A DNA stretch of 64,000 bases, taken from assembly GCF_009649225.1 (NCBI RefSeq), contig NZ_WJPP01000001.1, forward strand, positions 62,001 through 126,000, written 5' to 3'. Position numbers and translations under genes: made by a program. The notes below the pieces were generated by a model. It was not told where the DNA came from and did not search any database. It saw only the letters and a program-made list of their open reading frames with translations. This DNA is from Spiribacter salilacus (GTDB lineage Bacteria > Pseudomonadota > Gammaproteobacteria > Nitrococcales > Nitrococcaceae). This document shows positions 33,127 through 43,841 of the stretch, piece by piece. How positions within the stretch are numbered: position 1 is the first letter of the stretch; the number at the start of each line of letters is the position of its first letter.

Positions 33127-33983
33127 GGCGGTGTGCCGTCTCCCCAACGCAATTTGGCTCTTAGGATATCGAAATAGCGGTATCCAGGTGGGTGGAGGAG
33201 GTGTAATCGATGTACCGATGGCGCAATCGCAATGCGCCCTTCATCGGTTAGTGTTAAGTCAATTTGGCTATCGCAGCTAATGCGCACATGCTCAATTTCT
33301 TCTGGCGCAACCCGCACTTCAACTTGACTACCAGCGCCAATAACCAAGGGCCGGTTGCTGAGGGTATGGGGACAAATTGGCACCAGCGCCATGGCATTGA
33401 GACCCGGATGAAGGATGGGCCCGCCGCCTGACATTGCATACGCCGTTGAACCCGTTGGGGTACAAACAATGAGTCCATCAGAGCGATGGCGGTTGCAAAA
33501 TTCCCCATCGATCCAGGTTTCAAACTCGATCATCCGCGCGGTGTTCCATTTTTGGAGCACAATTTCATTAAGCGCGCTGCAGCTTGCGATCGTTTGATCG
33601 CCATGGCGAATGCTTGCATCCAACATCAGCCTTTCATCGACGATAAACTGACCGTTTAAAACGGCCTCGATTTCATCAAAATGATCGGGCGCAACATCAA
33701 CAAGGAATCCGAGCCGCCCGCGGTTAACACCTAAGATGGGAATCTCGGTGGTCAGCAGTTGCCGCGCAGCTCTCAGTAGCGTGCCATCGCCGCCCACCAC
33801 AATAAGTAGGTCCATTTCATCAATGAGCTCGCTTAGCTCAGGGCCTTTGGTTCCATGAACGGCGGCATCAACCCGAATAGTCCGGTGCGGGCTGGCTAAG
33901 TGTTCAACTAATCCATCAACGGTTTCTCTTACCGCTGGGTCCGCTGGTTTTCCGGTGATAACGATGCGCTGAAATCGCTGCAT
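33120..33983 (-). CDS. nadK: NAD kinase
   Basis: 287 aa from ATG 33983, which is preceded by a GGGGGAG ribosome-binding site 3 nt away; a TTG 12 nt upstream is rejected. The family motifs GGDGTLLRAAR and LGVNRGRLGFLVDV, then PTGSTAYAMSGGGPILHP, are all present. It phosphorylates NAD to NADP. Divergent from the hrcA heat-shock operon. Confidence 0.95.
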   Translation of the reverse strand: MQRFQRIVITGKPADPAVRETVDGLVEHLASPHRTIRVDAAVHGTKGPELSELIDEMDLLIVVGGDGTLLRAARQLLTTEIPILGVNRGRLGFLVDVAPDHFDEIEAVLNGQFIVDERLMLDASIRHGDQTIASCSALNEIVLQKWNTARMIEFETWIDGEFCNRHRSDGLIVCTPTGSTAYAMSGGGPILHPGLNAMALVPICPHTLSNRPLVIGAGSQVEVRVAPEEIEHVRISCDSQIDLTLTDEGRIAIAPSVHRLHLLHPPGYRYFDILRAKLRWGDGTPPC

Positions 33984-34029
33984 AGGCTCCCCCAAATCAG
34001 TGCAACAACGTTAGCATGCCTGCCTTAAA

Positions 34030-34058
34030 TTGACAGCCATTGATGCGATTGGTAGTTT
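34030..34058 (+). promoter_or_regulatory. probable sigma-70 promoter of the hrcA operon
   Basis: A perfect TTGACA (34030-34035) is followed after 17 bp by TAGTTT (34053-34058), a weak -10. The expected start point falls at about 34065, inside the CIRCE operator, so HrcA binding would block initiation. Confidence 0.55.
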
Positions 34059-34060
34059 CC

Positions 34061-34087
34061 CTAGCACTCTAGTCCGTAGAGTGCTAA
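34061..34087. promoter_or_regulatory. CIRCE operator (HrcA binding site)
   Basis: The half-sites CTAGCACTC (34061-34069) and GAGTGCTAA (34079-34087) are separated by exactly 9 nt. The consensus is TTAGCACTC-N9-GAGTGCTAA, so only the first base differs. It lies 19 nt before hrcA, implying autoregulated control of hrcA-grpE-dnaK-dnaJ. Confidence 0.95.
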
Positions 34088-34106
34088 TTCAACGTATGGA
34101 GCGTAG

Positions 34107-35162
34107 ATGAATCTGCCGTTCGGTGAAAAGCCGCTTAGCGAGCGCGCGCAGCACCTCTTAAAGGTGTTGGTGCATCGTTATATCCGTGATGGGCAACCGG
34201 TGGGCTCACGTGCTTTAACGCGCGAGGCCGGAGTCGATCTAAGCGCGGCGTCTATTCGAAATGTGATGGCGGATTTGGAGGAGGCAGGGTACATACAATC
34301 ACCCCACACCTCAGCAGGGCGCATCCCGACCGATCGCGGCTATCGGTTTTTTGTTGATACGTTGCTAAAAGTACGCACGGTTAACGGGCTCGATGCCGAT
34401 CGATTGCGAATACGCTTGGATGACGGTGATGATGCGGAAACGTTAATCGACTCGGCATCCAATATTTTATCAGGCCTCACCCATTTGGCAGGCTTGGTTA
34501 CGCTGCCTAAACGTGATTTTGGCGCTATTCGGCATTTAGAATTTTTGCCGTTGTCTGACCGGCGCATACTGGCCATTCTCGTGTTGAACGATCATGAGGT
34601 CCAAAACCGCGTTATAGAAACTGACCGTGATTATTCCCCGTCTGAGTTGCAACAGGTTTCCAACTATCTGGCTGCGGAGTTTGCGGGTAAAAGCATCAGT
34701 GAGGTTCGCCGCGGGCTACTTGAATCGATGCAGGTAGACCAGCAACACATGAATTCTTTAATGACGGCGGCCATTCATGTTGCGCATGAGCTGTTTGATG
34801 ACCGCGGCGGCGAGAGCGACGATTTTGTGCTGAAGGGTGAGACAAACCTAATGACGTTTGCCGAGCTCTCGAGTGTTGAGAAGCTCAAGGAGTTGTTTGA
34901 AGCGTTTGGCCGTAAGCGCGACATTTTACATCTGCTAGATCGCTCACTATCTGCTGAGGGTGTGCAGATTTTTATTGGTGAGGAGTCGGGTTATCGCGCT
35001 TTTGATGGCGTAAGCCTAGTCACCTCAACTTATCATGCGGATGATCAAGTACTTGGCGTTTTGGGCGTGATTGGCCCCACACGTATGGAGTACGACCGAA
35101 TCATTCCGATAGTTGATGTCACTGCACGTTTATTGGGGCATGCCTTGAAACCAGGGCAATGA
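34107..35162 (+). CDS. hrcA: heat-inducible transcription repressor HrcA
   Basis: 351 aa, normal for HrcA. The N-terminal winged helix is ERAQHLLKVLVHRYIRDGQPVGSRAL, with the DNA-contact region AASIRNVMADLEEAGYIQSPHTSAGRIPTDRGYR. The GAF-like and insert domains follow, and the C-terminus has GVLGVIGPTRMEYDRIIPIVD. It represses chaperone genes through CIRCE and is inactivated when GroEL is busy. It heads the hrcA-grpE-dnaK-dnaJ block. Many gammaproteobacteria such as E. coli use sigma-32 only, so this is a phylogenetically informative gene. Confidence 0.96.
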   Translation: MNLPFGEKPLSERAQHLLKVLVHRYIRDGQPVGSRALTREAGVDLSAASIRNVMADLEEAGYIQSPHTSAGRIPTDRGYRFFVDTLLKVRTVNGLDADRLRIRLDDGDDAETLIDSASNILSGLTHLAGLVTLPKRDFGAIRHLEFLPLSDRRILAILVLNDHEVQNRVIETDRDYSPSELQQVSNYLAAEFAGKSISEVRRGLLESMQVDQQHMNSLMTAAIHVAHELFDDRGGESDDFVLKGETNLMTFAELSSVEKLKELFEAFGRKRDILHLLDRSLSAEGVQIFIGEESGYRAFDGVSLVTSTYHADDQVLGVLGVIGPTRMEYDRIIPIVDVTARLLGHALKPGQ

Positions 35163-35216
35163 GCCCCCATCTCTGTAGCTAATCGCTTTATTTATTAAAT
35201 AGGATGGGAGATCGGG

Positions 35217-35765
35217 ATGACCGAAGAGGAAGTTAATGGCGGCGAGGAGCCCACACAGGAGCCTACTCAGGAGCCCAGTCAGGAGCCCACTCAAGACGAT
35301 CCGCTTGCTGCGGCCGAGGCACGGGCCGAAGAAAATTGGAATCAGTATTTAAGAGCGCGTGCCGAGATGGAGAACATGCGTCGTCGCGCCGAGCGGGATG
35401 TAACGCAAGCTCGGCAGCAGGCGATGGAGCGAATGGCCGGTGAGTTACTCGCCGTTAAAGATAGCTTAGAGATGGGGGTTCAGGCTGCCGGTGAAGCGAA
35501 TGCCGATGTGCAAAAGCTGGCCGAGGGTGCCGAGCTTACACTTAAAATGTTCGAGCAAGCGCTTGATAAATTTAACATTGTGGCAGTAGAACCACTTGGC
35601 CAACGCTTTGATCCTGAAGCCCATGAGGCGATGGCGGCGCAGCCAACTGAGGAGGCAGAGCCCAACACCGTTATCAGTGTTATTCAAAAGGGGTATCGGT
35701 TAGGAGATCGCTTACTGCGGCCGGCAATGGTGGTTGTGGCGAAAGCGCCCGAGTCTTCGACTTGA
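35217..35765 (+). CDS. grpE: nucleotide exchange factor GrpE
   Basis: 182 aa. Residues 11-26 are four tandem EPTQ/EPSQ units encoded by 12-bp repeats at 35247-35294. Then follows the long helical dimer region (ARAEENWNQYLRARAEMENMRRRAERD) and the beta-wing with HEAMAAQ and VISVIQKGYRLGDRLLRPAMVVVA. It releases ADP from DnaK. Only 54 nt separate it from hrcA. Confidence 0.96.
   Translation: MTEEEVNGGEEPTQEPTQEPSQEPTQDDPLAAAEARAEENWNQYLRARAEMENMRRRAERDVTQARQQAMERMAGELLAVKDSLEMGVQAAGEANADVQKLAEGAELTLKMFEQALDKFNIVAVEPLGQRFDPEAHEAMAAQPTEEAEPNTVISVIQKGYRLGDRLLRPAMVVVAKAPESST
35247..35294 (+). repeat. four 12-bp in-frame repeats in grpE
   Basis: Four units of the type GAGCCCACTCAG encode EPTQ, EPTQ, EPSQ and EPTQ at the disordered N-terminus of GrpE. 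The copy number could vary between strains by slippage. Confidence 0.85.
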
Positions 35766-35826
35766 AAAATACAGACGTTGCCCCCAGTTCTTAACCAGAT
35801 CGAATTTAATTTGAGGAGCTTTAGTA

Positions 35827-37743
35827 ATGAGCAAGATTATTGGTATTGACCTAGGAACCACCAATTCCTGCGTAGCCGTGATGGAAGGCGGCTCAGCCCG
35901 TGTTATCGAAAACGCCGAGGGCACACGCACCACCCCATCAACAGTCGCTTTTAGTGAAGATGGCGAAGTGCTTGTTGGTGCCGCGGCTAAGCGCCAAGCG
36001 GTAACTAACCCAGAGAATACGCTACACGCGATTAAACGCCTGATTGGGCGGAAATTTGAAGAAGACGTGGTGCAGCGCGACGTGCGTGAAATGCCTTATA
36101 GCATCGTCAAAGCCGATAACGGTGATGCGTGGGTCGAGGTGCGTGGCAAAAAGATGGCACCGCCTGAGATTTCTGCGCGTGTGCTGCAGAAAATGAAAAG
36201 CACCGCTGAGGACTATCTTGGTGAGACGGTCACTGAGGCCGTTATTACCGTGCCGGCTTACTTTAATGACTCGCAGCGTCAGGCAACAAAAGATGCCGGG
36301 CGTATTGCAGGGCTTGATGTAAAGCGAATCATTAACGAGCCAACGGCGGCAGCGCTTGCTTACGGGCTTGATAAAAAGGGCGCTGATCGCAAGGTGGCGG
36401 TTTATGACTTAGGCGGTGGCACCTTCGATGTATCTATTATCGAAATTGCTGAGGTAGAGGGCGAGCACCAGTTTGAAGTGCTGTCGACCAACGGAGATAC
36501 TTTCCTCGGCGGTGAGGATTTTGATCGTGCCATCATCGATTATCTGATGAGTGAGTTCAAAAAAGAGCAGGGCATCGATATTTCCTCAGATCGGCTGGCA
36601 TTGCAGCGACTCAAAGAAGCGGCAGAGAAGGCCAAAATCGAGCTGTCTTCATCGCAGCAGACTGAGGTGAATTTGCCGTATATTACGGCAGATCAGACCG
36701 GGCCGAAGCACTTGAACCTAAAGCTAACCCGAGCCAAGCTCGAGAGTCTGGTAGATGAGTTGGTGCGTCGTACCATTAAGCCTTGTGAGGTAGCCCTGAA
36801 GGATGCCGGGCTTCGTGCTAGCGAAGTTGACGAGGTCATTCTTGTGGGTGGCCAGACGCGGATGCCGAAGGTGCAAGAAGCCGTGGCCGAGTTCTTTGGT
36901 AAGGATCCACGTCGTGATGTGAACCCAGACGAAGCAGTGGCTATTGGCGCGTCCATTCAAGGTGGCGTGCTGGGTGGCGATGTTAAAGACGTCTTGCTGT
37001 TGGATGTGACGCCGCTGTCATTGGGTATTGAGACGCTGGGTGGTGTGATGACGAAACTCATCGAGAAGAACACCACAATCCCAACGAAGGCCAATCAGGT
37101 CTTTTCCACAGCCGACGACAATCAGAGTGCAGTGACCGTGCATGTGTTGCAGGGTGAGCGCGAGATGGCGACCGATAACAAGTCGCTTGGTAAATTTGAT
37201 CTGACCGATATTCCGCCCGCGCCACGGGGAATGCCGCAGATTGAAGTAACCTTTGATATCGACGCCAATGGCATTCTTCATGTGACGGCCAAAGATAAGG
37301 GCACAGGTAAGGAGCAGTCGATTCAGATTCGTGCCTCAAGTGGCCTGTCGGATGAAGAGATTGAGCAGATGGTGCGTGACGCCGAAAGCCATGCGGAGGA
37401 AGACCGCAAGGCACGTGAGTTGGTCGAGGCGCGCAATCAGGCCGATAACCTTGTTCATGCCGCCCGTAAGAGCTTAGGTGAGATTGGCGATAAGGCCAGC
37501 GATGAAGAGAAAAAGGCGGTTGAGGATGCCATTGCCGAAACCGAGCAGGCGATGCAGGGCAGCGACAAGGCTGAGATTGATGCCAAGGCGCAGGCACTGG
37601 CAGCGGCTTCTGGCACGCTAGCCGAAAAGCTCTACCAAAGTGCTGAAGGCGGCGACGGGGCGGCTGATGGAGCAGGCACCAACCAGGATGATGTGGTTGA
37701 TGCCGAATTTGAGGAAGTTAAGGACGATGAAGAGAAAAAATAG
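35827..37743 (+). CDS. dnaK: chaperone protein DnaK (Hsp70)
   Basis: 638 aa. The ATPase domain starts [20 protein letters not shown] and has the phosphate-2 motif [13 protein letters not shown] and [11 protein letters not shown]. The linker [15 protein letters not shown] leads to the substrate-binding domain and a lid ending in an acidic [10 protein letters not shown] tail, the co-chaperone docking tail. GAGGAG precedes the start. Second chaperone gene of the CIRCE-controlled operon. Confidence 0.98.
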   Translation: MSKIIGIDLGTTNSCVAVMEGGSARVIENAEGTRTTPSTVAFSEDGEVLVGAAAKRQAVTNPENTLHAIKRLIGRKFEEDVVQRDVREMPYSIVKADNGDAWVEVRGKKMAPPEISARVLQKMKSTAEDYLGETVTEAVITVPAYFNDSQRQATKDAGRIAGLDVKRIINEPTAAALAYGLDKKGADRKVAVYDLGGGTFDVSIIEIAEVEGEHQFEVLSTNGDTFLGGEDFDRAIIDYLMSEFKKEQGIDISSDRLALQRLKEAAEKAKIELSSSQQTEVNLPYITADQTGPKHLNLKLTRAKLESLVDELVRRTIKPCEVALKDAGLRASEVDEVILVGGQTRMPKVQEAVAEFFGKDPRRDVNPDEAVAIGASIQGGVLGGDVKDVLLLDVTPLSLGIETLGGVMTKLIEKNTTIPTKANQVFSTADDNQSAVTVHVLQGEREMATDNKSLGKFDLTDIPPAPRGMPQIEVTFDIDANGILHVTAKDKGTGKEQSIQIRASSGLSDEEIEQMVRDAESHAEEDRKARELVEARNQADNLVHAARKSLGEIGDKASDEEKKAVEDAIAETEQAMQGSDKAEIDAKAQALAAASGTLAEKLYQSAEGGDGAADGAGTNQDDVVDAEFEEVKDDEEKK

Positions 37744-37762
37744 CCGATAAGGCGGAAGTTTA

Positions 37763-38911
37763 ATGGCAAAACGCGATTACTACGAAGTACTGGGCGTCGC
37801 CCAGAACGCCTCAGAGGCTGACATTAAAAAGGCCTATCGGCGATTGGCAATGAAGTATCACCCGGATAGAAATCCGGGTGATACTGATGCCGAGAATCGG
37901 TTTAAGGAAGCCAAAGAGGCCTATGAAACGCTAACGGATGCGCAAAAGCGGGCGGCCTATGATCAGTTTGGTCATGCCGGCGTAGACCCAAGTATGGGCG
38001 GCGGCGGCTTTGGCGGGGGCGGACAGGGCGCTGACTTCTCCGATATCTTTTCTGATGTATTCGGCGATATCTTTGGCGGGGGTCGCGGAGGCGGCCGCGG
38101 CGCAGGCCCGCGTGCTTACCGAGGTGCCGATTTACGCTATCGCATGGACGTCTCTCTTGAAGAGGCGGTGGCCGGCGTTGAGCGAGATATTCGTATTCCA
38201 ACGCAGGTGCGGTGTACGGAGTGCGAAGGCTCTGGGGCAGCGAAGGGCAGTGAGCCTGAAACTTGCCCAACCTGTGGCGGCCATGGTGATGTTCGCGTAC
38301 AGCAGGGATTTTTCTCGATTCAGCAGACGTGCCCACGCTGCAGCGGTACCGGTCAGATTATTTCCGATCCGTGTAAAAAATGCGGCGGTGCGGGTACCGT
38401 GCCCGACCACAAAACCTTGCATGTCCGCATTCCGGCGGGTGTCGATACCGGAGATCGTATTCGGTTAAGCGGCGAGGGTGAAATTGGTGAAAAAGGTGGC
38501 CCACCGGGTGATTTGTATATCGAAGTAGCCGTCAAACCACATCCGATATTTACTCGTGACGGTGCCGATTTGCGGTGCGAAATTCCGATTGCGTTTACCA
38601 CCGCGGCACTCGGTGGCGAAATTGAGCTACCTACACTAGATGGTCGGGTCACGTTGCGCGTTCCCGCCGGCACTCAGTCTGGCAAGACGTTCCGGGTGCG
38701 TGGCAAGGGCGTTAAACCGGTGCGCGGCGGCGGGCAGGGTGATTTGTTATGCCGAGTCATGATAGAAACACCCGTTAATTTGAATGCACGGCAAAAAGAG
38801 CTACTTGAGGAGCTTGCAGAGACCCTTGAGAAAGGCGGCGAGCACCACACACCGCGCGGCAGCTCTTGGGTAGATTCAGTCAAATCTTTTTTTGAAGGGA
38901 TGAAGTTTTAA
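37763..38911 (+). CDS. dnaJ: chaperone protein DnaJ (Hsp40)
   Basis: 382 aa. The J domain (residues about 4-70) has YHPDRNPGD; a Gly/Phe-rich stretch follows. Four zinc repeats [24 protein letters not shown] and CKKCGGAG are all intact. The C-terminal substrate-binding domain is full length. It stimulates DnaK ATPase activity. It starts 19 nt after dnaK and dapB begins 1 nt after its stop. Confidence 0.98.
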   Translation: MAKRDYYEVLGVAQNASEADIKKAYRRLAMKYHPDRNPGDTDAENRFKEAKEAYETLTDAQKRAAYDQFGHAGVDPSMGGGGFGGGGQGADFSDIFSDVFGDIFGGGRGGGRGAGPRAYRGADLRYRMDVSLEEAVAGVERDIRIPTQVRCTECEGSGAAKGSEPETCPTCGGHGDVRVQQGFFSIQQTCPRCSGTGQIISDPCKKCGGAGTVPDHKTLHVRIPAGVDTGDRIRLSGEGEIGEKGGPPGDLYIEVAVKPHPIFTRDGADLRCEIPIAFTTAALGGEIELPTLDGRVTLRVPAGTQSGKTFRVRGKGVKPVRGGGQGDLLCRVMIETPVNLNARQKELLEELAETLEKGGEHHTPRGSSWVDSVKSFFEGMKF

Positions 38912-38912
38912 T

Positions 38913-39683
38913 ATGACGCGCATAGGCATTCTTGGTGCAAACGGACGGATGGGAAGAAGCCTGATCGGTCTGATTGCCGCGTCTGACGATTTAGTGCTTA
39001 GCGGCGCCGGATTGCGCGCCGGGCATTCGTTGGTCGGTCAAGATGCCGGTGAGGCACTCGGGCTAGGTCGCACGCTCGGCGTGCCCTTACAAGACTCCGC
39101 TTATGCGGTAGCGCAGCATAGTGATGTTGTGATTGATTTCACACTTCCGGCGGCATTGGAGGAGAATCTGGCAGCCGCAGAGCGCACCGCTACGCCGATG
39201 GTTATCGGCACCACGGGGCTCGATGATCGGTGCCTAGCAGCGTTGGATGCAACGGCGATGAAGTTGCCGATTGTGTTTGCTGCCAATTACAGCAGCGGTA
39301 TCACCTTGCTTTTGCGGTTGGCGGCAATTGCCGCAGGGGCGCTGTCTGCCGATTACGATGTGGCAATTAGCGAAGCGCATCATCGCTATAAAAAAGATGC
39401 CCCCTCTGGCACCGCGTTAAGACTTGGTGAAGTGGTAGCTAAAGCGCGTGATATCGAGGCACTAGATTCTTCTGCCTTTCAGAGTATTCGAGCAGGAGAT
39501 ATCGTTGGTGAACATACCGTACTGCTGGCTGCTGAGGGCGAGCGAATCGAATTAACCCATCGGGCAAGTAGTCGTGACACGTTTGCACGCGGGGCACTGC
39601 GTGCCGCACAGTGGTTGTTAAAGCAGCAAACACCAGGGCGATATGATATGGAAGATGTGCTTGGCCTGCGCGGGGTAGGCTAA
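38913..39683 (+). CDS. dapB: 4-hydroxy-tetrahydrodipicolinate reductase
   Basis: 256 aa. The N-terminal Rossmann motif is GILGANGRMGRSLI; the substrate motif is SEAHHRYKKDAPSGTALRLGE with the catalytic His/Lys pair; the C-terminal region has FARGALRAAQWLLKQ. It carries out the second committed step of lysine and meso-diaminopimelate synthesis. It follows dnaJ directly and its stop overlaps the next start by 1 nt. The later dap genes lie just beyond on the other strand. Confidence 0.96.
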   Translation: MTRIGILGANGRMGRSLIGLIAASDDLVLSGAGLRAGHSLVGQDAGEALGLGRTLGVPLQDSAYAVAQHSDVVIDFTLPAALEENLAAAERTATPMVIGTTGLDDRCLAALDATAMKLPIVFAANYSSGITLLLRLAAIAAGALSADYDVAISEAHHRYKKDAPSGTALRLGEVVAKARDIEALDSSAFQSIRAGDIVGEHTVLLAAEGERIELTHRASSRDTFARGALRAAQWLLKQQTPGRYDMEDVLGLRGVG

Positions 39684-40684
39684 TGCGTTTGGCGGTGATT
39701 GGCGCCGGAATCGCAGGGCTGGCAGCGGGCGCGTTGTTGAGCCAAGCGGGATTAGCGCCAGTCATCTTTGAAAAAGGCCGAGGCCCCGGTGGGCGAATGT
39801 CGAGTAAACGCACCGAGCAGGGCTCGATTGACTTGGGCGCCCAATATTTCACGGCACAAGACAGTGTCTTTAAAGATCAAGTGGCCGATTGGATCAATTC
39901 GGACGTGGCCGCGGAATGGGCGGCAACACCCATGGTGTTACCCGAAAGGCAACCTGCACGCGCCCAGCGCCGGTTTGTTGCATCGCCTAAAATGTCCTGT
40001 ATTGCCAAGCATTTAGCCAAGGATTTGGATGTTCATACTCAAGTTCAGGTTGCTGAAATTGCCCGTGAGCTTACCGGGTGGGTTCTGCGTGATCGCACGG
40101 GGCAACCCGTGGGTGATTTCGATTATGTACTCATCACAGCCCCCGCACCGCAAGCCCAGTCTTTGTTAGCCGAGCCCAGCCCAGCGCTTGCAGCTCAGGC
40201 GGCAAGCGTGCGAATGAAGCCGTGTTGGTCGTTGGGGCTCATCTTAGGGTCGCCAACGGGCGCGAAGTTTGATGCCGGCTTCCCGAGCAGCGGCCCTCTA
40301 GGCTGGGTTGCCCGCTCCGGCTCTCGGCCTGGGCGTGAATCTGCGCCAGAGATGTGGATTTTGCATGCGACAGCCGAATGGAGTCAGACGCATATCGAGG
40401 CGTCTGCAGAGTCGGTTACAACGGCTTTGATTGATGCATTTAGCGCGTTGCATCCGGGGCCCTTAGAAGTAGCCGATACCGTGGTTCACCGCTGGCGTTT
40501 TGCCCGGGCAGCATCACCCCTGGGTGAAGCAAACGGCTTTCTTGAAGGCGAGTCTGGCCTTTTATGTGCAGGCGACTGGGTGACTGATGGCCGCGTCGAA
40601 GGTGCTTGGCACAGCGGCCGTGCCGCGGCCCTAAGGCTTATTGATTTGGCGCGCGGACAAGTCTCGCCAAGCGATGCAGGGTAG
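39683..40684 (+). CDS. renalase-like FAD/NAD(P)-dependent oxidoreductase
   Basis: 333 aa. FAD-binding start MRLAVIGAGIAGLAAGALLSQ, then FEKGRGPGGRMSSKR, the arrangement of the renalase/NAD(P)-binding-like amine oxidase group, and a C-terminal LLCAGDWVTDGRVEGAWHSGRAAA FAD site. Bacterial renalases repair mis-reduced dihydro-NAD(P) isomers; that is one possible job here. It begins at the dapB stop (1-nt overlap) and overlaps the convergent dapE by 47 nt. Confidence 0.85.
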   Translation: MRLAVIGAGIAGLAAGALLSQAGLAPVIFEKGRGPGGRMSSKRTEQGSIDLGAQYFTAQDSVFKDQVADWINSDVAAEWAATPMVLPERQPARAQRRFVASPKMSCIAKHLAKDLDVHTQVQVAEIARELTGWVLRDRTGQPVGDFDYVLITAPAPQAQSLLAEPSPALAAQAASVRMKPCWSLGLILGSPTGAKFDAGFPSSGPLGWVARSGSRPGRESAPEMWILHATAEWSQTHIEASAESVTTALIDAFSALHPGPLEVADTVVHRWRFARAASPLGEANGFLEGESGLLCAGDWVTDGRVEGAWHSGRAAALRLIDLARGQVSPSDAG

Positions 40685-41795
40685 CCTCGTAAAGTTCTGA
40701 TAGCTGGTCTAGTTCTGCAATATCGATCGATTCGTCTATTTGGTGGATGCTGGCATTGACGGGACCCAGTTCAACCACCTCGGCACCTAAAGGGGCAATG
40801 AACCGCCCATCTGAGGTCCCGCCGGCGGTATTTGCCTCCACCTCAATTCCACAGGTTGCTTGAATGGCCTGCGTGATCGCTGTGCGTAAGGCCCCAGGTT
40901 CGCTACTAAATGGCTTTGCGGATAAATGCCAAATTAGGCTGAGTTGGTCATCGCCGATATGGCGATGCGCAATCGTCTCAATTCTTTGAATGATATCCGT
41001 GTGAGTTAATGCGGGAGAGTAGCGAAGATTAAATTGAGCGATGGCGCTGCCGGGCACCATGTTACTGGTGTGGGTGTCGGTTTCTAGATGAGTGACTTGA
41101 AAACTGGTGGGTGGGAACGCATCGGTGCCTGTGTCCCACGTCGTGTCGGCCAGTTCACCAAGAAACTGACTGAGGCGATGAGCCGGATTATCCACCTGCT
41201 CAGGGTAGGCGACATGGCCCCCTTTGCCGGCCACGGTAACGGTGGCGGTTAATGAGCCCCGCCGGCCAACGCGAATGGTATCACCAAGCTGATTGCGACT
41301 ACTGGGCTCGCCAACCAAGCAATAGTCCACCGAGCTTAAATAGGAGGTTAACTGTGGCGCAATTTGCGCAATACCGTCTCTGGCGGGCCCTTCCTCATCG
41401 CTGGTTAATAGGATTGCGATGCGAAAGGGTAAGCTCGCCTGGTTGGGAGCAATACGCTCACAGGCGGTGATAAACGCAGCAATGCTACCTTTCATATCAG
41501 CAGTACCGCGACCATAAAGTCGTCCATCACGAATGCTGGGTGTAAAGGGGGGGCTTTGCCAATCCGATTCCACACCGGGCGGTACGACATCGGTATGCCC
41601 AACAAACAACAAGGTGGGGCCAGATTGACCGTGTATGGCCAATACATTGCTTACATCCCCCACCGGAAGGTGATGGATGGCAAAGCCGATAGCCTTTAGC
41701 CGATCGGCAATCAGTGTTTGGCAGCCGGCATCATCGGGGGTAATTGAACGCCGACTGACCAGTGCTTGAGTCAGTTCAAGCGTCATCTGGTCCAT
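40638..41795 (-). CDS. dapE: succinyl-diaminopimelate desuccinylase
   Basis: 385 aa; an ATG 9 nt downstream (41786) gives 382 aa. Peptidase M20A family: metal ligand motifs [28 protein letters not shown] and [11 protein letters not shown], then [23 protein letters not shown], and the C-terminal [11 protein letters not shown]. It hydrolyses N-succinyl-LL-diaminopimelate. It overlaps dapD by 20 nt (or 11 nt from the alternative start), forming a leftward dapC-dapD-dapE group. Convergent with the renalase-like gene. Confidence 0.96.
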   Translation of the reverse strand: MDQMTLELTQALVSRRSITPDDAGCQTLIADRLKAIGFAIHHLPVGDVSNVLAIHGQSGPTLLFVGHTDVVPPGVESDWQSPPFTPSIRDGRLYGRGTADMKGSIAAFITACERIAPNQASLPFRIAILLTSDEEGPARDGIAQIAPQLTSYLSSVDYCLVGEPSSRNQLGDTIRVGRRGSLTATVTVAGKGGHVAYPEQVDNPAHRLSQFLGELADTTWDTGTDAFPPTSFQVTHLETDTHTSNMVPGSAIAQFNLRYSPALTHTDIIQRIETIAHRHIGDDQLSLIWHLSAKPFSSEPGALRTAITQAIQATCGIEVEANTAGGTSDGRFIAPLGAEVVELGPVNASIHQIDESIDIAELDQLSELYEATLHRLARLVRAPNQ

Positions 41796-42609
41796 GTCTT
41801 AATAGCTCGTTAATGCCGACTTTTGCGCGAGTTTTTGCATCCACTTGCTTGATAATCACCGCACAGTAAAGACTATGACTGCCATCAGAAGCCGGTAGGC
41901 TGCCTGGCACAACGACGGCGCCAGCAGGCACTTCGCCATAGGTAATTTCACGCGTTTCGCGGTTGTAAATTTTAGTGGATTGCCCGATATACACGCCCAT
42001 CGATAGAACCGCGCCCTCGCGGATAATGACACCCTCGACCACTTCGGATCGTGCCCCAATAAAGCAATTGTCCTCAATAATGGTTGGACCGGCTTGTAGC
42101 GGTTCTAAAACTCCGCCAATGCCGACACCGCCCGATAGGTGCACGTTGCGGCCAATCTGTGCACAAGAGCCCACGGTGGCCCAGGTATCGACCATGGTGC
42201 CGCTATCTACGTAGGCGCCGATGTTGACATACGAGGGCATCAGCACCACATCCGATGCAATGTAAGCACCTCGGCGAACGGTGGCTGGGGGCACAACGCG
42301 GGCGCCGTCGGCTTTAAAGCGTGCCTCATCATAATCGGCATATTTTGGGGGGACTTTGTCAAAATACTGGGTTTCACCCCCGTCTATGCGCTGATTGTCA
42401 GCGAGTCTAAACGACAGCAAAACGGCTTTTTTAAGCCATTGGTTAACCTGCCAATTAGCGCCGTTTTTTTCGGCAACTCTTGCACCGCCGGTATCGAGTA
42501 GGTGCAGCGCTTCTGCAACCGCTTCGCGTTCTTCAGCCGTTGCATTGGCCGGGCTAATTTGATCTCGCCGTTCAAAAGCGGCTTCTATGATTGCTTCAAG
42601 GGATGCCAT
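41776..42609 (-). CDS. dapD: tetrahydrodipicolinate N-succinyltransferase
   Basis: 277 aa from ATG 42609, which aligns with E. coli DapD and has GGAG 9 nt upstream. An ATG at 42624 that overlaps the dapC stop in a TGATG pattern would add 5 residues and is also possible. The protein has an N-terminal helical domain with [13 protein letters not shown], then the left-handed hexapeptide helix ([38 protein letters not shown]). It transfers succinyl from succinyl-CoA in the succinylase branch of lysine synthesis. Confidence 0.96.
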   Translation of the reverse strand: MASLEAIIEAAFERRDQISPANATAEEREAVAEALHLLDTGGARVAEKNGANWQVNQWLKKAVLLSFRLADNQRIDGGETQYFDKVPPKYADYDEARFKADGARVVPPATVRRGAYIASDVVLMPSYVNIGAYVDSGTMVDTWATVGSCAQIGRNVHLSGGVGIGGVLEPLQAGPTIIEDNCFIGARSEVVEGVIIREGAVLSMGVYIGQSTKIYNRETREITYGEVPAGAVVVPGSLPASDGSHSLYCAVIIKQVDAKTRAKVGINELLRHGPDDA

Positions 42610-42623
42610 TTCCTGATTCTCCA

Positions 42624-43832
42624 TCAATACGGATAACTGGTTGCAAATGCGTTAATGCGCGCGAGCGCATCCTCGCAGATCTCGGGTTCAGCCACCAGCG
42701 CAACACGAACATAGCCCGCGCCTGGGTCTCCATTGACGGTCAATCTTGAGAGATACCGGCCGGGAAGCACCGTGACTGCCATGTTTTTGTAGAGTTGCTG
42801 CGCAAAGTTTTCGTCATCACCGCCTGGTACCGGAAGCCACAGATAAAATCCGGCCTCAGGTTCAGGGTAGGGCAATGCAGACTGCAGAACGTCACTGGCG
42901 CGATTAAATTTCTCGCGATAGGCCTTGCGATTGTCTTTAACATGCGTCTCATCAGACCAGGCGGCAATGCTTGCGGCTTGAACATGATTGGGCAGTGCAC
43001 ACCCATGGTAGGTGCGATATTGCCGAAATGCTTTGATGAGTTGTCGATCTCCCGCCACAAATCCAGACCGTAAGCCGGGCGCATTTGAGCGTTTTGATAA
43101 ACTATGAAAAACCAGACAGCCGCTATACTCGGTGTTGCCCATTGCATGGCAGGCTTCAAGTAAACCGAGTGGTGGAGCGTTTTCATCGCGGTAGAGCTCC
43201 GAATAGCACTCATCGGCAATCACAACAAAACCGTGTTTTTTCTGCTGTTCTAACAGTGCCGCCCAAAACGATTGGGGTAGCGTTTTACCGTTGGGGTTAC
43301 CTGGGCTGCAGAGGTAGATCAGGCCACAATTTGCCCATTGCTCAGCTGAGAGCTGTTCTAATGGTGGCTGAAAATCGGTATCTGCTGTTGTGTTCAGGAG
43401 TACCGGTTTTCCGCCCGCCAGCAAGGCTGCCCCTTCGTAGATCTGGTAGAACGGATTTGGCATCATAATCAGCGGCTTGTTGCGGGTGTCTACGAGGGCT
43501 TGAGTAACGGCAAAAAGCCCTTCGCGAGTGCCTGCAACTGGCAATATGTGCTGTTCAGGGTCGATGTGGCCGCTACCGAACCCATAGCGCCGGGTAATCC
43601 AATCGGCGATGGTGCCGCGCAGCGCTTCTGACCCAACGCTGGTTGGGTAGGTGGCAATGCTGCTGTCTAGCGTTTCTCTTATTGCATCTAGGATGCAAGC
43701 CGGCGTGGGGTGTTTCGGCTCGCCAATAGACAGTCGAATGGGGGCTAAATCTGCGTTCGGCTCAATCCCGCTTAGCAGCTTGCGAAGGCGTTCAAACGGA
43801 TAAGGCTGCAGCTGTTTTAGGTTGCGATTCAT
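42624..43832 (-). CDS. dapC: succinyldiaminopimelate transaminase
   Basis: 402-aa fold type I aminotransferase. Motifs: [27 protein letters not shown], and the PLP lysine in [21 protein letters not shown]. The family and the position directly before dapD and dapE point to DapC, as in other gammaproteobacteria where it follows glnD. Only 9 nt separate it from glnD, so the four genes may share a transcript. Confidence 0.93.
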   Translation of the reverse strand: MNRNLKQLQPYPFERLRKLLSGIEPNADLAPIRLSIGEPKHPTPACILDAIRETLDSSIATYPTSVGSEALRGTIADWITRRYGFGSGHIDPEQHILPVAGTREGLFAVTQALVDTRNKPLIMMPNPFYQIYEGAALLAGGKPVLLNTTADTDFQPPLEQLSAEQWANCGLIYLCSPGNPNGKTLPQSFWAALLEQQKKHGFVVIADECYSELYRDENAPPLGLLEACHAMGNTEYSGCLVFHSLSKRSNAPGLRSGFVAGDRQLIKAFRQYRTYHGCALPNHVQAASIAAWSDETHVKDNRKAYREKFNRASDVLQSALPYPEPEAGFYLWLPVPGGDDENFAQQLYKNMAVTVLPGRYLSRLTVNGDPGAGYVRVALVAEPEICEDALARINAFATSYPY

Positions 43833-43841
43833 AAACCTATC

